From UBA11612 sp963976395 (GTDB taxonomy: Bacteria > Pseudomonadota > Alphaproteobacteria > Rhodospirillales > Rhodospirillaceae): a stretch of DNA of 64,000 bases. This document shows, one piece after another, positions 24,226 to 33,131 of the stretch. Where the stretch lies: assembly GCA_963976395.1 (NCBI GenBank), contig CAXBLG010000008.1:26957-90956 (forward strand). Reading direction: 5' to 3'. Positions within the stretch are counted from its first letter, which is position 1. Every line of letters begins with the position of its first letter. Under the pieces are notes generated by a model. The model did no database searches. It had not been told where the DNA came from and worked only from the letters and a program-made list of their open reading frames with translations. Both the position numbers and the translations under genes were made by a program.

Positions 24226-25205
24226 ATGAGTCTCTACTGAATGTACGTGATCTTAAGGTACATTTTCCGGTGCGCGTCGGCGGCGCTCTGATTGGAAAGT
24301 ACCGTCCTCTGAAAGCAGTTGACGGCGTTAATCTCGATCTCGCGCCCGGAGAAACGCTGGGAATTGTCGGTGAATCCGGTTGCGGGAAATCCACTCTTGG
24401 CCGAGCCGTTTTGCAGCTGTTGCCGGCGACGGATGGCAGTGTTGTCTGGTTGGGACAGAACCTTGCGGCATCGGACAAGGCTGCACTTAAGGCCGTGCGA
24501 CAAAATATGCAGATTGTTTTTCAAGACCCGCTCGCCAGTCTTGATCCGCGTATGACGGTCGGCGACATTATTGCCGAACCTGTTCGTAATTTTTATCCGC
24601 AGCTTACGCGTGCGGAGGTAAAGGCGCGGGTCAATTCCATGATGGACCAAGTAGGGTTGCTGCCCTCAATGGTCAATCGCTACCCACATGAATTTTCCGG
24701 CGGGCAATGCCAACGTATCGGAATTGCCCGAGCCATGATTCTCGGCCCCAAGCTTGTGGTGTGCGATGAACCGGTCAGCGCGCTCGACGTTTCTATTCGG
24801 GCGCAGGTCATCAACTTACTCATGGATTTGCAGCAGCAGTTCAGCCTGTCCATGCTGTTTATCAGTCATGATCTCTCGGTCGTGCGTCATATCAGCCACC
24901 GCGTGATGGTGCTCTATTTGGGGCGGGTGATGGAGGCTGGTCCACACGCATCGCTCTATGCTGCGCCCCGTCACCCCTATACTCAGGCGCTTATGTCTGC
25001 TGTGCCCATTCCGGATCCGGACAAAGAGCGGGCGAAATCGCGCGTTATATTGCAGGCCGATCCCCCTTCGCCGCTTGATCCGCCGTCCGGCTGTGTGTTT
25101 CGCACAAGGTGTGCCAAAGCCACTGATATTTGCACTCAAAAAGTTCCCGAAGAAGAGACTGTTGCGTCCGGTCATAGCGTGGCTTGTCATCATTGGCGGA
25201 CCTAA
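24222..25205 (+). CDS. Peptide ABC transporter ATP-binding protein (OppF/DppF-like)
   Basis: A 327-residue partner ATPase. Walker A GESGCGKS, signature FSGGQCQR, Walker B LVVCDEPVSALDV and the C-terminal cysteine motif PPSGCVFRTRCAKATDIC are visible. VRNFYPQLTRAEVKARVNSMMDQVGLLPSMVNRYPHEFSGG could be split in two but is the normal helical region. The N-terminal insertion GGALIGKYRPLKAVDGVNL is typical of OppF. It overlaps the OppD-like gene by ATGA. It is the last transporter gene, 83 bases before ggt, with no terminator between. Confidence 0.93.
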   Translation: MNESLLNVRDLKVHFPVRVGGALIGKYRPLKAVDGVNLDLAPGETLGIVGESGCGKSTLGRAVLQLLPATDGSVVWLGQNLAASDKAALKAVRQNMQIVFQDPLASLDPRMTVGDIIAEPVRNFYPQLTRAEVKARVNSMMDQVGLLPSMVNRYPHEFSGGQCQRIGIARAMILGPKLVVCDEPVSALDVSIRAQVINLLMDLQQQFSLSMLFISHDLSVVRHISHRVMVLYLGRVMEAGPHASLYAAPRHPYTQALMSAVPIPDPDKERAKSRVILQADPPSPLDPPSGCVFRTRCAKATDICTQKVPEEETVASGHSVACHHWRT

Positions 25206-25288
25206 AAAGCCAAATCAACATGCCCGGATGACACGCCTTTTGCGGTAACATGGGCTCTTCAACCCCTGACGTATGAAATTGTCGAATT

Positions 25289-27040
25289 ATGCTGTTTTTT
25301 ATTAAGCGTGCGCTCAAAGCCATTTCTCTCTCTGTTTTTGTCCTCGCACCGCCAGTTACGGTGTGGGCGGCGGATGTCGTCTCGCCCGAGCTGGGATCGG
25401 GTCTCACCGAACTCAAAAGCGGAACGGCTGAAAAATTCATGGTTGTTGCGGCCAATCCATTGGCGGCTGAGGCGGGGGCAAAAATTTTGCGCGCGGGTGG
25501 CTCGGCCACAGATGCCGCGATCGCCGTTCAGTTGGTTCTTAATTTGGTCGAGCCCCAATCTTCCGGCATCGGCGGCGGTGCCTTTGTGCTGCATTGGGAT
25601 GCGAAGAGCGGAGAGGTGGTCAGTTATGACGGCCGCGAAACGGCCCCGGCGGCTGCGCAGGAAAATAGGTTCCTGACAAAAAACGGCAAGGTCATGGGCC
25701 GGATGGAGGCCATGGTGGGCGGTAAATCTGTCGGTGTGCCGGGCGTTATGCGCCTGATGGAGATGGTGCATCGCAATCACGGTGTTTTGCCGTGGGCCGA
25801 CTTATTCGCGCCAGCCATCGCGCTCGCTGAGGACGGCTTCGCGATTTCACCGCGCCTGCATACCCTGCTGAGCGGTGAAAGCGCGCTGAAAAATATCGAG
25901 CCGGCCAAATCCTTTTATTTCGACGGTCACGGTGACGCTAAAGCCGTTGGGACAATTCTCAAAAACCCGCAGTTTGCGAAGACCCTTCGTATTCTGGCTG
26001 ATCAAGGCGCGGACGCGTTCTACGAGGGACCTCTTGCCGCTGATATTGTCCGTACTGTTGCGGCAGCGACCAACAATCCCGGCGACATGACCCTCGACGA
26101 TATCTCGGGATATGAGGCCAAAGAGCGGCCGGCGGTCTGCGGGATGTACCGTACCTACCGTGTGTGCGGCATGGGGCCACCGTCTTCGGGCGGGATCGGC
26201 GTCATCCAAACCTTGGGTATTCTTGAGTCGTTTGATCTGCGCGCCATGGGCCGCAATAGTGCAACCGCCGTTCATCTGATGGTCGAAGCGGGCCGCCTAG
26301 CCTTTGCCGACCGCGCCGTTTACATCGCCGACAGCGATGTGGTTCCTGTCCCGACGAAGGGTTTGATCGCGCCGGCATACCTAAAACAACGTGCTGAACT
26401 TCTGGACCCTTCCGCATATATGCCGTCCGCCGACGCCGGCGATGTTCCGGTAGAAAGCCAACACGGCTATGCGCCGGCGCCGAGCCCAGAGCTTCCTTCC
26501 ACAACCCATTTTTCCATTGTGGATCAAAACGGCAATGCTGTTGCAATGACCTCGTCCATTGAAAACGGCTTCGGCTCGCGTTTGATGGTGGACGGGTTTT
26601 TGCTCAACAATCAACTCACCGACTTTTCCTATCGGGACGTGGCCGAACATCGCGAAGTGGCTAACCGCGTGCAAGGCGGTAAACGTCCGCGCAGTTCCAT
26701 GGCACCAACTCTGGTGTTTAACGCCGACGGAAAGCTAGAAATGATTTTGGGCTCGCCGGGTGGCCCGGCTATTGTCGGTTTTGTGGTCAAAACTCTGGTT
26801 GGTCTTATTGATTGGGATATGACGCCGGCCGAGGCAACGGCCGCGCCTTTTGCTTTGTCCTTTGGTGGTCCGACGCTTCTCGAAAAGGGCTTGTCCGCAG
26901 AGGAGGAGGCTCTTAAAGCCTTGGGTCACAACGTGCGACTTGTTGATTTTCCGAGCGGAATCCACGCCATTCGGATCACCGAGACCGGTCTTGTCGGAGG
27001 CGCGGATCCGCGCCGTGAAGGCGCCGTTATTGGCGAATAA
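25289..27040 (+). CDS. ggt: Gamma-glutamyltransferase
   Basis: A 583-residue Ntn-hydrolase precursor that hydrolyses or transfers the gamma-glutamyl group of glutathione and related peptides in the periplasm. The signal peptide ends near VWAAD. The autoprocessing site is T405 in PSTTHFSIVD, whose cleavage gives the large and small subunits. ANPLAAEAGAKILRAGGSATDAAIA, SSGIGGGAFVLHW, GPPSSGG and the small-subunit GSPGGPAIVGFV are conserved. The gene follows the peptide importer on the same strand, which suggests that released cysteinylglycine or amino acids are taken up by the same unit. It converges with the VOC gene, eight bases apart. Confidence 0.93.
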   Translation: MLFFIKRALKAISLSVFVLAPPVTVWAADVVSPELGSGLTELKSGTAEKFMVVAANPLAAEAGAKILRAGGSATDAAIAVQLVLNLVEPQSSGIGGGAFVLHWDAKSGEVVSYDGRETAPAAAQENRFLTKNGKVMGRMEAMVGGKSVGVPGVMRLMEMVHRNHGVLPWADLFAPAIALAEDGFAISPRLHTLLSGESALKNIEPAKSFYFDGHGDAKAVGTILKNPQFAKTLRILADQGADAFYEGPLAADIVRTVAAATNNPGDMTLDDISGYEAKERPAVCGMYRTYRVCGMGPPSSGGIGVIQTLGILESFDLRAMGRNSATAVHLMVEAGRLAFADRAVYIADSDVVPVPTKGLIAPAYLKQRAELLDPSAYMPSADAGDVPVESQHGYAPAPSPELPSTTHFSIVDQNGNAVAMTSSIENGFGSRLMVDGFLLNNQLTDFSYRDVAEHREVANRVQGGKRPRSSMAPTLVFNADGKLEMILGSPGGPAIVGFVVKTLVGLIDWDMTPAEATAAPFALSFGGPTLLEKGLSAEEEALKALGHNVRLVDFPSGIHAIRITETGLVGGADPRREGAVIGE

Positions 27041-27048
27041 CGGAGCTC

Positions 27049-27645
27049 CTAATCCATTTGGATGATCTCGACCATATGCCCGTCCGGGTCGTAGGCCAGC
27101 AGTCTCCGACCGCTTATTAAATCTCCTCCGCCCTCACGTTCTGTGAAGCGGTTGGGTGGCTCATGAAACCGCGTGCTCACCGAGTCCAAACGGCTATAGA
27201 CCCCTTGAATATCCGGAACTTCGAACATCAGCACGATATCGCCTGTGCCGACCCCCATCAGATTGCCTCGGGCGCTGGGTAGGGGCGGTCGATCATACCA
27301 AAGTAAAGCGATCGCTCCAGATACGCGTCCTTCGCCGGCCATTATGACCAATCGGCTGCGGGTGGGGTCATCGGTAAGTGGCAGGGCATCGGCGGAGATG
27401 ATGCCGCTAGCATCGTCGCTGGTGCGCGAGATGTCTGATTTTGAAACCAATCCCAGTCGCTGATAAAAATCCATAGACCGATCAATATCGCTGACGATCA
27501 ATGTAACCCGGTGCAAAGATGTAGAGTCAGGTGCGGCATCCTGTGCCAAAGCAGTAGGGAGCAGGCCAGCAGCAAGGGCCATTAGGACGGTCGCCATGGT
27601 AGTAAAAAGTCCACGGCACCGTCTCAGCACTTTTGAAAATGTCAT
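27049..27645 (-). CDS. Exported VOC (glyoxalase-fold) protein
   Basis: A 198-residue protein with a signal peptide (hydrophobic core about 18-32, cleavage near ALAQD) and one vicinal-oxygen-chelate unit pair from about 43 to 198. HRVTLIVSDIDRSMDFYQRLGL and LLAYDPDGHMVEIIQMD are the two half-modules. The histidine in LHRV and the glutamate in VEIIQ fit the usual metal ligands. VOC enzymes include glyoxalase I, dioxygenases and antibiotic-binding proteins; an exported member is less common, and its substrate is unknown. Confidence 0.8.
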   Translation of the reverse strand: MTFSKVLRRCRGLFTTMATVLMALAAGLLPTALAQDAAPDSTSLHRVTLIVSDIDRSMDFYQRLGLVSKSDISRTSDDASGIISADALPLTDDPTRSRLVIMAGEGRVSGAIALLWYDRPPLPSARGNLMGVGTGDIVLMFEVPDIQGVYSRLDSVSTRFHEPPNRFTEREGGGDLISGRRLLAYDPDGHMVEIIQMD

Positions 27646-27732
27646 TAAGTTACCTTTTACCCGCGACGTAGAAACAAACGGCCCTTGCAGATCTTAATTC
27701 TGTGTCGAAGTGCGTATGAGAGCAAGACCGTG

Positions 27733-28224
27733 TCAGAGCACACGATCATAGGGCTGCTTTTCGAGAAAAATAAGGCAGGCTAGGGCAAAGGTACATATGC
27801 CGTCGTCTCCGGCCAGGGGAAAGACCCCATAAATAACTTCCTTGTATTCGTCGTTGGGCCAGTCAACGGGTTCACGACCAAAGCGAATGCAGGGGGTTTC
27901 AATCGCCTCTACAAAAAATTCCGGCCAGTTGACCTGGCTTACACGAGCGGTTTGCGGCGTGAATACTTTGCCGGTCAGGTCCAGGGGAAAGTTATCGGCA
28001 ACGAACGTGCCGCAGTAGATAAAACGAAATGATCGATCATCTACGCGCTCCGCCATTAGCAGATTTGGGGCTGCGCCATAGATACTCATAAAATCAAATA
28101 ACGTGCGCGGCGGCGGTTGGCCGTTGTTCAGCCCACACCAATACGTAAAAACCTCTGATATGACGGGGTGGTTCTCGGCCTCGGCGTCGAGATTGCGGAT
28201 TGGAACATCACTTATATTGGGCAT
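27733..28224 (-). CDS. PAS-domain protein (PAS_5-like)
   Basis: A 163-residue stand-alone PAS protein. The start ATG at 28224 follows GGAG at five bases. The family pattern is NHPVISEVFTYWCGLNNGQPPPRTLFDFMSIYGAAPNLLMAERVDDRSFRFIYCGTFVADNF, split over several strands, with a conserved aromatic FIYCGT and a late EVIYGVFPL strand. Such single-domain PAS proteins are abundant in Rhodospirillales; some bind small ligands, but the class is largely uncharacterised. It is divergent from the PAS-EAL gene, and a shared promoter region suggests related control. Confidence 0.7.
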   Translation of the reverse strand: MPNISDVPIRNLDAEAENHPVISEVFTYWCGLNNGQPPPRTLFDFMSIYGAAPNLLMAERVDDRSFRFIYCGTFVADNFPLDLTGKVFTPQTARVSQVNWPEFFVEAIETPCIRFGREPVDWPNDEYKEVIYGVFPLAGDDGICTFALACLIFLEKQPYDRVL

Positions 28225-28524
28225 TATCACTCCGAGATGCACATCCCTATCTAAGGCAAAGATACTGATCCGAGCAAGACACTGAGGAGTTGGTATTCAA
28301 TCAACTCTCTCAACTTCAAGGCGCAAGCGTTCTTAGACGCCTTGTCCCGCAAGCCCAGCGAAAAAGTTATCCACTGGATGCAGGCTTGAGTTGTATGGGC
28401 AGAATGTCGTTTAATGCACTTGGCGCGTCTGAGGTGCGCCCGCACAGACACTTTTGCGGGACACGATACGCACCATGAGTTAGTAAGAACGATAAATTAA
28501 ACCGGACGCCGCAAAGACCCCCTT
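28225..28524. other. Divergent intergenic region between PAS and EAL genes
   Basis: This 300-base stretch separates two divergently transcribed genes and should hold both promoters. The only structures I see are a six-base-arm hairpin GAGTTG-N9-CAACTC at 28287-28307, and CCCGCA-TGCGGG arms enclosing a short loop near 28439. Neither is followed by a T run, so they are not obvious terminators. I find no coding frame. Confidence 0.4.
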
Positions 28525-30168
28525 ATGAATCCTGCTCGCGAACGTTTTGTCGCATTTGCTTTTTGTTGGGCCGATATTCTGATCGAGCTCGATAAATCTT
28601 ACAAAGTGCTGTTTGCCGCCGGCGCGACCAACGCGCTACTGGGTATGGATGCAAGCGCGCTGATCGGTCAGGACTTCATGGGTACGGTCGCACCCAAGGA
28701 TCGCGTTCTGGTTGATCAGCTTTTGCATATGACGTCCAAGAGCGGGCGCATAGATAATGTAACAATCCGGCTCAAAGGGACAAAGGGGCTGACGGCTCCT
28801 ATGTCGTTCGCCGGCTACATGCTGCCCGACCTCAAGGACCATTTTTTCCTGGCCCTGCGTACGCGGGTGCATATCGACGAAAAAGGCCAGGCTGAGGAGG
28901 GAGTTTCGCGCGACAAGGGTTCTGGGCTTCTGGCCGGTGACGCCTTCTCGGAAATGGCCGTCAAGAAGCTTAAGGATGCTAAGGGAACCGGCGATGCCGC
29001 CGAGATGACCTTAGTAAGCTTGCCGGGCTTTGAGAGTTTCTACGAGTCCTTGAATGAAGAAGAGCAGGACGTTCTTCTTAATACAGTCGGAACAACACTG
29101 CGGGCCAATTCAATCGGCGGCGATTCTGCGGGCGCTATCGGCGACGGCAAGTTTGGTATCATTCACGAATCCGGTCTTGATGTCGCCGCTCTCGAAGCCA
29201 AGTTGGCCGAAGCCACGAAAGCGTTTGATCCGGAAGGGAAGGGCGTTGCCGCTCAGGCGGGCACGGTTGATGTCGATCTTGACGGGGTCAACGAAGCCGA
29301 TTTGGCAAAGGGCCTCGTCTATACCATCAATCACTTCAAGGAACAGGTGGGCGATAAGTTCAACGTGAAGGACATCGCCAGCAACATGAACAACCTGGTT
29401 CAGGAAGCGGTTCAGTCCTTGAACAGTTTCCGTTCCATTGTTGAGGGCAACGACTTCCAGGTCGCATTTCACCCGATTCTCGATGTGCGCACCGGGGCGG
29501 TACATCACTATGAGGCTCTGGTGCGCTTTAACGGCAATTTCGAAGAATCGCCATACAAGCATATTACCTTTGCCGAAGAGACCGGTCTAATTACCGAGTT
29601 TGACATTGCCATGGCGCGAAAATGTGTCGAGTGGCTGCGCAAGAACCGGTCCGACAAGGTCTCTATTGCCGTAAACATCTCAGGCATGTCCGTCGGCAAT
29701 GAAATGTATGAGAAAGAGCTGCACGCGATGCTCGATGCTGATACATGGCTGAGCAATTTCCTCTTGTTTGAAATTACGGAATCGTCGCGTGTGGCTGATT
29801 TGAAGCAGGCCAACGCTTTTGTTCAAGCTCTGCGCAAAAAAGGCTTTCACGTGTGTTTGGATGACTTCGGCGCAGGCGCGGCCAGTTTCCAATATCTCAG
29901 TGTTCTGGAAGTCGATGTGGTTAAGCTGGACGGTAGCGCAATCAAAAACGCCCAAAGCGCGCCTAATGGTCGCGCGTTTCTCAAGGCTCTCGCGACCCTA
30001 TGTAAAACCATGGAAGTTGAGACAATTGCGGAAATGGTCGATTCGAAAGACGCTCTGGAGTTCGTGCGCGATTGCGGCGTGGAATATGTCCAGGGCTTCC
30101 TCTTCGGCAAGCCCGATCCCGATCCCTGGAGCTTCATCAAGAAGCTGGACCGCAAGCTGTTTGCCTAG
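28525..30168 (+). CDS. EAL-domain c-di-GMP phosphodiesterase with N-terminal PAS-like and degenerate GGDEF regions
   Basis: A 547-residue cytoplasmic protein. Residues about 10-115 look PAS-like (WADILIELDKSYKVLFAAGAT, GQDFMGTVAPKDR). About 135-270 resembles a GGDEF fold without its motif: the signature place reads IGDGKFGII, so no cyclase activity is expected. The EAL domain, about 315-540, keeps the catalytic set: EALVRF, NISG, FEITESS, LDDFGAG, VVKLDGS, AEMVD and VQGFLFGKP. Hydrolysis of c-di-GMP to pGpG is therefore likely. There is no membrane segment. It converges with sufE, ten bases apart. Confidence 0.88.
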   Translation: MNPARERFVAFAFCWADILIELDKSYKVLFAAGATNALLGMDASALIGQDFMGTVAPKDRVLVDQLLHMTSKSGRIDNVTIRLKGTKGLTAPMSFAGYMLPDLKDHFFLALRTRVHIDEKGQAEEGVSRDKGSGLLAGDAFSEMAVKKLKDAKGTGDAAEMTLVSLPGFESFYESLNEEEQDVLLNTVGTTLRANSIGGDSAGAIGDGKFGIIHESGLDVAALEAKLAEATKAFDPEGKGVAAQAGTVDVDLDGVNEADLAKGLVYTINHFKEQVGDKFNVKDIASNMNNLVQEAVQSLNSFRSIVEGNDFQVAFHPILDVRTGAVHHYEALVRFNGNFEESPYKHITFAEETGLITEFDIAMARKCVEWLRKNRSDKVSIAVNISGMSVGNEMYEKELHAMLDADTWLSNFLLFEITESSRVADLKQANAFVQALRKKGFHVCLDDFGAGAASFQYLSVLEVDVVKLDGSAIKNAQSAPNGRAFLKALATLCKTMEVETIAEMVDSKDALEFVRDCGVEYVQGFLFGKPDPDPWSFIKKLDRKLFA

Positions 30169-30178
30169 CTTTCGCGTG

Positions 30179-30622
30179 TCATGCGGCCGTGGTTGCATAC
30201 CCTTTAATTTTACCAACCATCGACACCAGTCCGTTGCGCCGTGTTGGGCTGAGATGCTGATCAAGGCCAAGCTGTTTAAAGGATCCGTCGATATCAATCG
30301 CCGCGATATCGGCAGGGGTCTTGCCTGAAAACAACACGCCTAAAACAGCGATCAGTCCTTTGACGATATGGGCGTCGCTATCGGCGGCAAAGGCGAACTT
30401 GTTCGCATCATCAGCCGGATGTCCGGGAACCATCCAAACCTGACTCATGCAGCCGCGCACCTTATTGGCCTCGGTCTTCAATTCTTCGGGAAAAGGTGGC
30501 AGTTTGCGTCCCAAGTCGATGATGTAGCGGTAGCGATCTTCCCAATCGTCAAACAGCTCAAAGTTCTCCGCCAGTTCGGCGAATTCCATCTCGGGCGCAA
30601 TCATTGTGGGTTCTGCGGTCAT
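30179..30622 (-). CDS. sufE: SufE family sulfur-acceptor protein
   Basis: A protein of about 147 residues that accepts persulfide sulfur from the cysteine desulfurase SufS for Fe-S cluster assembly. The acceptor cysteine is C58 in NKVRGCMSQVW. The fold also shows ELFDDWEDRYRYIIDLGRKLPPFP and FAADSDAHIVKGLIAVL. ATG at 30622 is chosen because GAGAGAGG is just upstream and homologues begin near there; an in-frame ATG at 30658 adds 12 residues. No other suf genes are nearby. Confidence 0.9.
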   Translation of the reverse strand: MTAEPTMIAPEMEFAELAENFELFDDWEDRYRYIIDLGRKLPPFPEELKTEANKVRGCMSQVWMVPGHPADDANKFAFAADSDAHIVKGLIAVLGVLFSGKTPADIAAIDIDGSFKQLGLDQHLSPTRRNGLVSMVGKIKGYATTAA

Positions 30623-30687
30623 GACCTCTCTCACATTTGCGCTTAAACTAGGGATCATTGAAGATTTAACAAGTATGTTTTCAGCTC

Positions 30688-31131
30688 ATGGCCTCGCGTC
30701 CGCATCTCATTCCTATTACGTCGTCCATATCACTCGATGAGCGCGAGCTCGAATTCAATTTCATTCGTGCGGCGGGGCCGGGGGGGCAAAACGTCAACAA
30801 GGTCGCGACGGCGGTTCAATTGCGGTTTGACGCCGCCCATTCGCCGAGATTGCCGGAAGCGGTGCGTGAGCGTCTCTTGCAGCTCGCTGGGCGCAGGGCA
30901 ACACTGGAGGGTGTGATCGTGATTGCGGCAAATCGGTTTCGCACACAAGAGCGAAACCGCAGCGATGCGGTTGAGCGTCTTGTGGAGCTGATTCGCCGCG
31001 CATCGCTAGTGCCGAAAAAGCGGGTTCCCACGCGGCCCTCAAGATCTGCGCGCGGCAAGCGGCTCGACTCCAAGAGGAGGCGAGCAGACGTAAAAGGTAA
31101 GCGCAGCGTAAGGTCAGGTGACTGGGATTAG
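30688..31131 (+). CDS. arfB: Peptidyl-tRNA hydrolase ArfB (ribosome rescue)
   Basis: A 147-residue release-factor-like hydrolase that frees peptides on stalled, non-stop ribosomes. The catalytic GGQ lies at 32-34 in RAAGPGGQNVNKVATAVQLRF. The C-terminal tail from about 115 is strongly basic (KKRVPTRPSRSARGKRLDSKRRR), as needed for insertion into the empty mRNA channel. It lacks the other RF domains, which separates it from PrfA, PrfB and PrfH. It is divergent from sufE and converges with the ABC exporter gene. Confidence 0.92.
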   Translation: MASRPHLIPITSSISLDERELEFNFIRAAGPGGQNVNKVATAVQLRFDAAHSPRLPEAVRERLLQLAGRRATLEGVIVIAANRFRTQERNRSDAVERLVELIRRASLVPKKRVPTRPSRSARGKRLDSKRRRADVKGKRSVRSGDWD

Positions 31132-31144
31132 GTGTCCTCTCCGG

Positions 31145-32980
31145 TTATTGCGCGGCTTCAACGTCTTCGCTTCTGTCGTCTCGAACATCAGCCGAGAATT
31201 GAAGTGCGGCAACGCGAGCGTAGAGCGGGTTGCTAACAATGAGCTGATCATGGCGTCCGGTGTCGATCAGACGCCCATCGTCGATCACGGCGATGCGGTC
31301 GGCGTTCACCACAGTGGCAAGGCGGTGTGCGATGACCATAGTGGTGCGCCCCACCATCAATCGCTCCAAGGCGGTCTGGACCAATTTTTCGTTCTCAGCA
31401 TCCAGCGCACTCGTTGCTTCATCGAGCAGCAGCAGGGCCGGATCACGCAAAATGGCGCGGGCGATGGCAATACGCTGCTTTTGCCCGCCGGATAAACGCA
31501 CACCACGTTCGCCTAGAAAGCTCTTCATGCCTTCTGGTAGCCGCTCTATGAATTCCATTGCAGCAGCAGCCTCCGCGGCGGCGCGCACCTCCTCGTCCGT
31601 CGCATCGGGCCGGCCATAGCGGATGTTCTCCATGGCATCGGCAGCGAAGATCACCGGGTCTTGCGAGACCAATCCAATGCGCGCACGCGCCTCGCGCGGG
31701 TCAACGTCGCGCAGATCCATGCCGTCAATTCGCACCGCGCCTGATTTTGGATCGTAAAAGCGCAGCAACAATTGAAACACAGTGGTCTTGCCTGCGCCGG
31801 ACGGGCCGACGAGAGCAACATGTTCACCCGGTTCCACCTTCAACGACAGTCCGGATAACGCGGCGGTATCGGGTCTGGACGGGTAGTGGAAGGTGACGTT
31901 GTCGAATTCGACGGCGCCTTGTGCAGGCGACGGCATGGATTTTGGATTGGCTGGCGCTGTAATGTCGGGTTTCATTTCCAGCAGTTCAACTAATCGTTCG
32001 GTCGCTCCTGCGGCGCGTTGCAACTCGCCCAGCACTTCGCTTACCGCGCCAACTGAGGCCGCGACCATAACCGCGTAGAAAATAAACGCTGACAGTTCAC
32101 CCGGGGTAATATCGCCGGCAATCACACCGCGCCCGCCGGCCCACACCACAAGGGCAATGGCAACAAAGACGAGGAAGATAACCGCGCTACCCATCATGGC
32201 CCGTGCGGAAATACGGCGCATGGCCGTGCCAAAGGCGCCTTCGACGTTCCGGTTAAAAAACGAACGGTCGATGTCTTCATGCACGTAGGCTTGCACCGTG
32301 CGAATGGCATTGAGGTTTTCTTCGGCGTACGATCCGACGTCCGCAACCCGGTCTTGGCTTTCGCGCGAAAGTTTGCGCACTTTGCGGCCATACCAGATGA
32401 TCGGCACGATCACGGCGGGTACGACGAGGGCGACCAGCGCCGTCAGTTGCACGTTGGTGACCATCAGCATGATGATGCCGCCGATCAACGAAAACGAATT
32501 GCGAATCGCGATAGAAAACGAGGTGCCGATCACTTGCTGTAAAAGCGCGGTGTCGGTCGTCAGGCGCGAGAGAATCTCGCCGGTTTTCGTTGTCTCATAA
32601 AATCCCGGACTTAATTTCAAGATATGGCTGAACACGGCTGCGCGAATATCGGCGACTACACGCTCGCCGATCCACGAAATGTAGTAGAAGCGAACAAAAG
32701 TCCCTACGGCGATAAAAACAACAACGCCGACAAGAAGGGCGAGGCCTTTATCAAGTGTTTCTTGGCTTCCAGCGCTCAGGCCCTGATCGACAACGAACTT
32801 AAGGCCCATGCCGATGCTCAACGTCGCGGCCGATGTAAGCAGCAAGGCAAAAGCGAAGATCGCCATGTGGCGCGCGTAGGGCCGCATGAAACCGTAGGTA
32901 CGACGCAGGTAGGCGTAGTTCTTGCTCTTGGGTCGGTCAGGTAGGTTCCATTTTGAGGGCCCGCGGGATTGATCACTCAC
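31145..32980 (-). CDS. ABC exporter (fused permease-ATPase, MsbA/BmrA-like)
   Basis: A 611-residue half-transporter that acts as a dimer in the inner membrane. Six helices occupy about 38-320; FVRFYYISWIGERVVADIRAAVF and GFYETTKTGEILSRLTTDT are conserved coupling segments. The nucleotide-binding domain follows: Walker A GPSGAGKT, Q loop VSQDPVIF, signature LSGGQKQR, Walker B LLLLDEATSALD and H loop IAHRLATV. The ABC type exports lipids, drugs or peptides; I see no context that fixes the substrate. No partner gene or processing peptidase domain is present. Confidence 0.9.
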   Translation of the reverse strand: MSDQSRGPSKWNLPDRPKSKNYAYLRRTYGFMRPYARHMAIFAFALLLTSAATLSIGMGLKFVVDQGLSAGSQETLDKGLALLVGVVVFIAVGTFVRFYYISWIGERVVADIRAAVFSHILKLSPGFYETTKTGEILSRLTTDTALLQQVIGTSFSIAIRNSFSLIGGIIMLMVTNVQLTALVALVVPAVIVPIIWYGRKVRKLSRESQDRVADVGSYAEENLNAIRTVQAYVHEDIDRSFFNRNVEGAFGTAMRRISARAMMGSAVIFLVFVAIALVVWAGGRGVIAGDITPGELSAFIFYAVMVAASVGAVSEVLGELQRAAGATERLVELLEMKPDITAPANPKSMPSPAQGAVEFDNVTFHYPSRPDTAALSGLSLKVEPGEHVALVGPSGAGKTTVFQLLLRFYDPKSGAVRIDGMDLRDVDPREARARIGLVSQDPVIFAADAMENIRYGRPDATDEEVRAAAEAAAAMEFIERLPEGMKSFLGERGVRLSGGQKQRIAIARAILRDPALLLLDEATSALDAENEKLVQTALERLMVGRTTMVIAHRLATVVNADRIAVIDDGRLIDTGRHDQLIVSNPLYARVAALQFSADVRDDRSEDVEAAQ

Positions 32981-33131
32981 CGGAGATTCGCCTTCCGTTC
33001 AAAAATATCCATTCTTGGTGCGGATGAATGGGGCTTTTTGCCGTCTAAAGTCAATGTAAGCCTTGGCTAGAGGACGGCAGGAGATCATATCATCATGGTT
33101 TCCGGTCCCTTCTTGGGCTTAGACTCGGGCC

